From Adiantum capillus-veneris (taxonomy: Eukaryota > Streptophyta > Polypodiopsida > Polypodiales > Pteridaceae), in the NCBI GenBank assembly GCA_014529385.2, contig CM043962.1, positions 38,345,098 to 38,409,097 of the forward strand: a stretch of 64,000 nt of DNA, written 5' to 3'. The position numbers and the translations under genes are program-made. Shown piece by piece: positions 57,193 through 64,000 of this stretch (positions are counted from its first letter, which is position 1; every line of letters begins with the position of its first letter). The notes beneath the pieces were generated by a model. The model saw only the letters and a list, made by a program, of their open reading frames with translations, was not told where the DNA came from and ran no database searches.

Positions 57193-58289
57193 TTAAATTT
57201 GTACACAATAAAGAGAGAATTTGGGTTGTAGTACCTCTTCTTGATCTTCGATTTCGGGAGTGTCTTTAATAATTGGTTCATTTGGAGGCTCTCCTTTGTA
57301 GGGCTTGAGTAGACTCACGTGAAAAGCCTTGTGTATGAGCCAATGGATAGGCAACTTGAGTTGATAAGCCACCTCATTGATTGCTTCAAAATTTGAAAAG
57401 GACCATAGTATCTTTTTGCTAGTTTAGCATAATACTTTTGATGGCCTGTAGGATTTTTGCCCGTCGTTTGCCTTAATGGAGCCTTAGGAAACTTAAGTAA
57501 GACCCAATCGTTTTCTTTGAAAATGAAGGCCCTTATGTGCTTGTCAGCAGCAGCTTTTTGCCTTAGTTGGGAGATGGATATAGCCTCCTTAATCTTTTGA
57601 AAAGATGTTTGCAGGTCACGACTATACTCATTGGCAACGAAGATCTTCCCATGTACTTTAAGTAGCAAGGGACTTTTAGGTCTTCCCTCTATGATTTAAA
57701 AAGGTGCTTTTCCTGTAGAAGTATGGATAATATTATTATACACATACTCTACAAGAGGTAAGTAATTTTCCCATTGTGAGCCTTGATCTACTTATGTAAC
57801 ATAGGTCTTTAGTAGATCAAGAATCGTAAGATTGTCTATCTCACTTTGGCCATCCGTTTGTGGGCGATAGGCCGAAGAGAAATCAATCTTGTACCTAGAT
57901 TTTCAAAGAGACCTTTCCAAAAATTACTAGTCATTCTAGGATCTCTATCTGACAAGATGGATGTTGGCAATCCATGGTGTTTGAAAATATGTGATATGAA
58001 GAGAGTTGCCATTTGGTGTGCCTTAATAGTCTTCTTGACACGGATAAAGTGTGCTTGCTTGCTAAACCTGTCAACTATTGTCCATATTCCCATATCCCAT
58101 GGATAGATTTTGGTAATCCAAAGATAAAATCCATATACTCTCCCATGGTGAATTAGGAATTGGCAATGGCTGGAGTAATCCAGGTTGCTTCCCTCTATCA
58201 TACTTGGTCTTTTGGCACACTAAACATTTTGAAACATACTCTTGTATGTCCACTTTCATGGTAGGCCAATAAAAGTAAGTCTTTACTCC
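57193..58289 (-). pseudogene. G4 integrase, frame-broken
   Basis: Integrase inserts the cDNA. From the upstream end: the zinc-binding module end (YVSKCLVCQKTKYDRGKQPG, near 58230); core pieces around the first Asp (IWTIVDRFSKQAHFIRVKK) and the second (LPTSILSDRDPRMTSNFWKG); and a frame change near 57900 before the third catalytic residue, where the usual PQTDGQSE block is disrupted. Then the C-terminal part (QKAAADKHIRAFIFKENDWV, KYYAKLAKRYYGPFQIL), and after a one-base shift near 57385, the tail (LIHKAFHVSLLKPYKGEPP), with a stop at 57193-57195. No chromodomain is visible in the short tail. At least three frame breaks. Confidence 0.88.
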
Positions 58290-59906
58290 TCAAAGAGTAG
58301 GTTGAATGCCTCTATGCCCCGCATAGGGAGGAGCATGGGATTCATACATGACTTTCTCACGAAGGGAGTGGGTAACACATATCCTATTGCCATGGAGAAG
58401 ATAACCATCCTGCAAGGTAAATGGTTCCTCTTTCTTCCCCAAAGCAAGGGCTGACATTATGTCTTTAAAGTCAAGGTCAGTAGCATACTCATCTATCATA
58501 GAAGATAGATCATTGTGAGTTTCTATTGACACAACATTAACTTTTGGTCGTCGTGAAAGTGCATCAGCCACTTGGTTGTGCTTACCAGCAATGTGAGCAA
58601 TGTGGAAATTAAATTGTGAAAGAAAATTTGCCCACCTCATTTGTTTGTCAGAAAGCTTTGTTTGCGTCATGAAGTACTTGAGACTTTGATGGTCAGTTCG
58701 TAAGATGAATGGAGTCCCCAATAGATAGTGCTTCCATGTGTCTAGGGCATGTAGAACAACTAACAACTCTTTCTCATAAATGCCTAAGACCCATTCATCC
58801 GTGTTGAACCTTCGGCTCTCATATGCTATGGCATGCCCTTCTTGAAGCAAGACTGCTCCAAGGCAATCACCACAAGCATCACATTGGACCTCAAATGGCC
58901 TTGAGAGGTCTGGAAGCATAAGAACTGGTTGGGAGGTAAGCTTCTCTTTGAGCTTGTCAAAAGCACTTTGCTCCTTAGCAGTCCATGAATACTTAACGTT
59001 TTTCTTTGTTAAGTCATGTAATGGTCCTGCTATTTGAGATAATTTTGCTAGAAAGCGTCTATAGTATGCACACATAACAATAAAGCTTCTTAGTTCATGT
59101 AGATTCCTTGGATTAGGCCATGATTTTATTACCTCCAACTTTGATGGATCCATACGGATACCATCTTGAGAGATAATATGACCTAAGTATTGAATCTCTT
59201 GAAGGAAAAATTCGCTTTTCTTTTGATTGAGAAAAAGCTTATTCTCCCTTAATGCTTGAAAAATCACTTGGAGATGCTGCTTGTGTTCCTCCAAGGAATT
59301 GGAGTAGATGATGATATCATCAAAGAACACTCCAATGAATTTGCGGTAGGGTCTAAAAATTTTCTCCATTAATCGATTGAATGTAGCTGGTGCATTAGTC
59401 AAACCAAAAGGCATGACTAGATATTCATAAAGGCCAAACGTTGTACAAAATGCGGTCTTTAGGATATCTTCATTCACTATCCTTATTTGATGGTAGACAC
59501 TTTTAAGGTCAATCCTACTGAAGTAGGTAGAGCCTTGTAGCTTATCAAACATACCTTCTACCCGAGGTACGGGAAATCTGTTTTTGATAGTGATATGGTT
59601 TAGTGCGCGATAGTCTACACACATGCGGTATGTATCCTCTTTCTTTTGCACTAAAAGGATTGGAGAGCAAAAGGGAGAGGAGCTAGGCCTCACCATTCCT
59701 TTGCCTACCAATTCTTGTACTTGCCTCATGATCTCCTCTTGTTGAGCTTGTGAAACTCGATAGGGAGGTTTGTTAGGCGGTGAGATTCCTGATAGGAGCT
59801 CAATTCGATGGTCATCATCCCCTCGTTTTGGCGGTAAGTCCATAGGGATATCATCAATGAACACATCTTGGAATCCTTTTAGAAAGTTAATCTTGATTCC
59901 TACCAT
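58290..59906 (-). pseudogene. G4 reverse transcriptase and RNase H (long open part of pol)
   Basis: This 538-codon open stretch copies the RNA genome into DNA. RT motifs: GKGMVRPSSSPFCSPILLV, KKEDTYRMCVDYRALNHIT, FSRIDLKSVYHQIRI (catalytic Asp near residue 130), VMPFGLTNAPATFNRLM and GVFFDDIIIYSNS (catalytic DD near residue 195, with FFDD in place of the common YVDD or FVDD). RNase H: FEVQCDACGDCLGAVLLQEG (Asp near residue 342), YEKELLVVLHALDTWKHYLL (Glu), RTDHQSLKYF (Asp) and GKHNQVADALSRRP. It ends by reading into the integrase zinc module before a stop at 58290. Ordinary domain order and length for plant Ty3/gypsy. Locally intact but part of a broken polyprotein. Confidence 0.93.
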
Positions 59907-60357
59907 TCACCTTTGATGAAACATTAGGACCTTCTAGGGATTCTTTGACAAAATTCATGTACGCAGAAACTGAGCTTTTCGTTGATTTATCAAGGGCGAG
60001 AGGATTTACAAGTGGTATAGTACGACCAGACTCATTAGCATCTATATACATATTCTTTCCCCTGTAGGTGAAGTAGATTCTCCTTTCAGGGAACTTCATG
60101 TTGGCGGCCATGCGGTTGAACCATGGTATCCCTAGGATAGCATCCTCATGTTGGAGAGGAGAGATAAAGAAGTCTTCTTTGTTGACATAGCTTTGGACAT
60201 GAAGCCTCAACTTCCCAATCAAGGGAGTAACTAAGGCTTGCTGTCCCTTGAAAGTGGCATTGGTAGTTACATCATCTCCCATCTCAAAAGCTTGAATGCC
60301 CAACTTGGTGGCCAACTCCATTGATATGAAGTTGAGAGTAGAACCAGGGTCAAACAA
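59887..60357 (-). pseudogene. G4 aspartic protease
   Basis: Retropepsin-like domain that would cleave the polyprotein: FDPGSTLNFIS (active site, DPGS where D(S/T)G is usual) and AILGIPWFNRM (the second signature), 156 codons. It overlaps the reverse transcriptase frame by about 20 bases in another frame. The flanking gag frame is separated by about 20 bases and a frame change. Confidence 0.85.
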
Positions 60358-60377
60358 GATGAAGGCATCATGCTCCC

Positions 60378-61807
60378 TTACCTTTCCTCAAGCATAGGAG
60401 AGAGGTGATCCTTTGCAATGATTATCCTCTTTTGGAGCTTCAATAGTGGAAGCTCTAGGAGTCTCATTGCAATTTCTTTTGGAGCAAGAACGATAGCCAT
60501 GTCCTTGCTCCCCACACTTAAAACATTTGTGATCCTTGCGAAAAGTTTCAAGCTCTTCAGGAGAGAGTTTATTTTTACCTTTGTAAACTCCTTTCTCCTT
60601 GGACAGATTGTTGTTGCTGTTGTTGGAATGGTCGTGGGAAAAATTTTGGGCATTAATTTTTCCCTTTGCATCACTTTTGTCTTTATTTTCCATGGGTTTG
60701 ACATTCCGTCTAACCCCTTGTTGGAAATAGATGCGTGAAGCAACCATGGTATGGTGGATTACTTTGCTGATAGAGTCAGGCCGTTGTGAATTGACATACT
60801 CGGCCATCTCTTCAGGTAATCCCGCACAGAATTGTTGTTTTTGCTCAGCAAAGTCTATTTTTTGAAAGACAGTAGCCTTGAGATGTAAATCCCAAAACTT
60901 GTCCACATATTTGTGGATAGAATCATGAGAGAGAAGCCTTAAACTCCGCCATTATGTGAGCACTTTGTCCTTTGCATCGCTTGCAAGGAATTGCTTCATG
61001 ATGGAAACTCGTAGAGTTTTCATGTCTTTGGGGCTTCGCCATTGCCACGAATGCTAGCCCACCATTGACGATTTTTGGAAGTGCATAGCTACATGGTGTA
61101 GCTTGGAGGACTCCGTGAAGCCCTCATCTCCAAAGGCCGCATCAAATTGTTGGATGAAGGCCAATACTTTATCAGTAGCACCAAAGGTGCCATCATAGGT
61201 GAGAAAAGAGTTACTCTTTCCTCCCTCTTTGAACTTCTTGAGCTTTTGTGACCTTTGCCATGCAGGGTAAGATTTGCGATGTCCTCCCCTCTTATATCCT
61301 CTAGGAGAATAGCCATAGGCTTCATCGGTAGAGGAGGAAGGTGAAGAATAAGGAGAAGAGGGTGACCTCTTTCTTGCCCTCGTCTTCCTTGGTTTCCTCT
61401 CTTCCCTTTCGGAGTGACGAGGAGAAGGACTATGGGTTAAATTGTTTCCTCTTGGGAGGAGTTGGCGATCTTTTAGTCCGCCTTCTTTGTGGAGCCACAT
61501 CTTTGGAGGAATTTAGGGATTCATTGCTTTCTTGATCTTTGGATTCCTCCTCTCATATGGGAGAGAGTCTTCTTTTGGGGGTCTCTTCAAGAGGCCTCGG
61601 AAGCTCTCTCTTCTCTCGGAGAGGAAAGGAAATCCCATAAGCACGAAGTTGTTAAGTAACTTCGGCTTGCAAAGTGGGGTTGCCCATAGCTAGTTGCAAC
61701 CTAGTGACAAGATAATTAACAAACATGGGGGCATCATCATTGGCACCTTCATGTGCAAAATCAAAGTTATCAATGTTCATTCTCCTCTCTTGGTTATTGT
61801 CAGCCAT
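60378..61807 (-). pseudogene. G4 gag, broken
   Basis: It starts with ATG at 61805-61807 (MADNNQERRMNIDNFDFAHE), 425 bases after the primer site. A TAA follows about 50 codons later (after QAEVT). The frame resumes with a Ser/Arg/Lys-rich part (61500-61200) and the capsid start (SFLTYDGTFGATDKVLAFIQ, AMHFQKSS). After a frame change near 61050 come WDLHLKATVFQKIDFAEQKQ and a normal zinc knuckle (CFKCGEQGHGYRSC) near 60510. The spacing of this knuckle, CX2CX4HX4C, is canonical, unlike those of G1 and G2. Confidence 0.85.
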
Positions 61808-62231
61808 GCTAATTAAACTTATGTGTTTACTTAGTGTATGCTTTGGTAATTCAAAACCTTAGTTGCTACTCCTCTTAGCCTTTGAAAATAGGCACTTAAG
61901 TATCTACACCCACGGCTCGAATTGGTTAATTATAGAGACTCGAATTGGTTAATTATAGAGAGTAGTGGAGTGAGTCTAACGTAGCAAAGTTGTCAAGGAA
62001 TAGCTCCTTTTGGACTTCTTATGACTCAATAATGGTAAAGCCGTAGGCAAGTCTAAAAAGACTCCATTATTAAGACCAAAGCTTCCGAGGTGTGCACCAT
62101 ATCCCACATAGTGGACTCAACAAAACTGATAATAGATCCCAAACCCACTTACCCTAATATAATTAACAAAAACAACCATTAATAGGCTACTTAAGGACCT
62201 CTCTTCTTAAGCAAGAAAAGAGAAACCAAAT
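61808..62231 (-). other. Leader of G4
   Basis: About 425 bases between the primer site and the gag ATG. A 27-bp segment containing ctcgaattggttaattatag is duplicated at about 61916-61960. No gene. Confidence 0.75.
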
Positions 62232-62243
62232 GCTCTGATACCA
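62232..62243 (-). promoter_or_regulatory. Primer-binding site (initiator tRNA-Met) of G4
   Basis: The minus strand reads TGGTATCAGAGC, one base inside the 5' LTR. Confidence 0.93.
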
Positions 62244-62244
62244 A

Positions 62245-62395
62245 TGTAATGGAAATTGCCTATGAACTTTGAGAGTAGCGGAATTAGGAAATTAGGTGAA
62301 GCACTTTTGAGAGATTCTTTGTGAGCATAGCGGCTGAACTTAATTGATGGTAGCAACATAAACATGGTACTTAGTTAACTTGGCATGAACAATAA

Positions 62396-62439
<44 letters not shown>

Positions 62440-63917
62440 AGAGAACATGACAATAGTTGAGGACCGGATTCATATGGAGCCGATGCCCCCTCCAATAGGC
62501 ATTTGTATTATAGTTTCTCCCCTCAAGAGAGACTTGGTACAATACAGTCTTTGTGTTCCTTGTAACCTAGGTGATGCAATGAGATGGAAAGCTTCATGCA
62601 TCACAAGCATAACATAAACTTGAAGAAAGCATTAACTATCCCAAGCCTCAGTCCCAAGGCTTCAAACACCTTCGAAGGTGGAGAGAGCTAGTGGGGAATG
62701 AGGATAGGGAAGAGGAAGAAGAAACATTCCATAGGAGAAAGAAATAGTTCCTCACTTATCATTACTCTTCTTGCTAGCATACATAATAGCATAGTAATGG
62801 AGATGGAGAAGATGGCAAGCTTAAGCATTGAAGCATGACTCTTGGTTGGATTTGCATTCCATAGCCAAGAGTGTTGGTGTAGGCTTTCACTCTCACAAGC
62901 TTGGAGAAGGGGGTGGTGTTCCTCAACTTTCACCAAGTGAGAATGGTCCAAAATGAGTGTGTGTGATGGTGTATATCCCCCTAGCACCCCCCCCTCCTTG
63001 CTTTGGGCGAGTGGTAGCTTTTCCACATGCCTCAAGTTCATTGGACCCCTCTCCCCTTAGCCAATCACATGCAGCATGCAGTCAAGTACATGGGTAGTCT
63101 TTTGACAAGTTTCCCCTTACCCCTTAGAGAGAGAGAGAGCTTTGAAATTATCTAGATATTTGTTAGATGGAAGTAGAAGCTCATTGGACCCCTCTTTAGC
63201 CTAATCAATAGCATTCAAGCACACCATGTGGTTAAGCTTAGTGAGAGTTTGACATGTGTCCCATGTGCTCTTTTAGAATTCCCCTAACTTTGAGATTTTT
63301 ATGCATAGGAAGTTTCTCAAGAAACTTCCTCATTAAGTGTGTAGGTTCTCTTTTTGACTCAAGCATATTACCCCCCATGCATAGGAAGCTTCTCAAGCAA
63401 CTTCTTGATTAAATGTGACAATTACCTTAAGTACCTTAGTCATCAAGCATGACAAGCACCTTAGGTGGAGTTCCCACCTCAAGCATAGCCTTAGCTTGTT
63501 TAAGTTTAGGTCGGGTTCCCACCTCAAGCACAACCCTAGCTTGCTTAAGTTTAGGTCGGGTTCCCACCTCAAGCACTACTTGCTTAAGGTTTCCACCTCA
63601 AGCACAGCCCTAGCTTGCTTAAGGTTCCCACCTCAAGCACAACCCTAGCTTGCTTAAGGTCAAAGGACTTTTAACACTAACCATTGGAGGTCTTTGATGA
63701 AGCTAACCCTAAGGTCTTTTAAGCTTCATTAGTTAACGTTGCTCTTTGACATACCATCTCTCATTAGGGCCCCTTTACCATTGGCCCCGTGTTGAGATAG
63801 ATCCGTAAGCACATGTCTATATTCTAACCCTTGTTCCCGTTTATTATCCCATATTAAATGATCAGTTTAATATGAGAAAATCATTTGGGTTGGTTAGATA
63901 TTAGATATTTAATGAAA
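62245..63917 (-). repeat. 5' LTR of G4, 1,673 bp
   Basis: Partner of 55248-56915. It starts tgtaatggaaattgcc and ends aatgaaa, where the partner ends aatgaca; the last CA has mutated. It contains (GA)n at about 62402-62437 and a rearranged minisatellite at about 63470-63658. Confidence 0.92.
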
Positions 63918-64000
63918 CCATCTCCTTACTTTGCTTTTCTTCATTTCCTAACACCATAAAGCATATTGGCGTACTTCCCCTTCTTAAGCCATGCACTCTA
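63918..64000. repeat. 0.88-kb unit resumes after the gypsy insertion
   Basis: It begins with the duplicated ccatc, then follows the unit (tccttactttgcttttcttc, cctaacaccataaagcatat). The array probably continues past the window edge. Confidence 0.9.

Larger units (their letters stand above)
55248..63917 (-). mobile_element. Full-length Ty3/gypsy retrotransposon (G4), 8,670 bp
   Basis: Two LTRs (55248-56915 and 62245-63917) flank gag-pol on the minus strand. The 5-bp target duplication CCATC lies at 55243-55247 and 63918-63922. The initiator tRNA-Met primer site is at 62232-62243 and a polypurine tract follows the 3' LTR at 56916-56930. The domain order protease, reverse transcriptase, RNase H, integrase identifies Ty3/gypsy. 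The coding region has several frame breaks, so it is non-autonomous now. It inserted into the 0.88-kb array. Confidence 0.95.

Overview
This is plant nuclear DNA made almost entirely of transposable elements and simple repeats. I find no intact host gene. The plant evidence is: Ty1/copia and Ty3/gypsy elements whose primer-binding sites match initiator tRNA-Met or tRNA-Asp; a CACTA (En/Spm) element with a TNP2-type transposase; plant-type LINE remnants with the RT zinc-binding module; a MULE-type transposase with a SWIM finger; and a decayed PPR fragment. The MULE lineage and the heavy (GA/TC)n load remind me of seed-free plants such as ferns or lycophytes. That is only an impression.

Layout. 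Positions 1-24420 hold a stack of nested LTR elements, all read on the minus strand. The oldest visible layer is a 1.07 kb LTR with a tRNA-Asp primer site and a stub of internal DNA (22953-24420). Beside it lies a gypsy family with LTRs at 1335-2147 and 5088-22952 and a decayed gag (2881-4884). A copia element (5228-22261) sits inside the right LTR of that family. The intact left LTR serves as its empty site and shows a 5-bp target duplication of A's. Inside the copia leader sits a young, non-autonomous gag-protease gypsy element (12289-21252). It is followed by a second, truncated copy of its leader and gag (8229-12288), which joins directly to the copia integrase. The copia gag and protease are missing.

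Positions 24421-32350 hold an unrecognised decayed coding region on the minus strand, a coiled-coil ORF upstream of a plausible polypurine tract and 3' LTR on the plus strand (to 30012), and two adjacent palindromes. Positions 32351-39749 are a complete CACTA element with 12-bp termini, a TCC target duplication, subterminal repeat arrays, a six-exon TNP2-like gene whose exons join in frame apart from one stop codon, and a short second gene.

Positions 39750-48200 contain a LINE 3' fragment, then a LINE 5' part (ORF1 plus endonuclease) cut by a truncated copia element, then a two-exon MULE-type transposase. Positions 49829-55247, continuing at 63918-64000, are an array of units of about 0.88 kb. 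One unit carries a 193-bp Helitron-like insertion that the other units lack. Another part of the array is interrupted by a complete 8.67 kb Ty3/gypsy element (55248-63917) with CCATC target duplications, two 1.67 kb LTRs and a frame-broken gag-pol.

The genes do not form a shared pathway. Each supports, or once supported, mobilisation of its own element. The most informative content is the nesting order, the empty sites preserved inside the window, the pol-less gag-protease element and several unclassified repeats.
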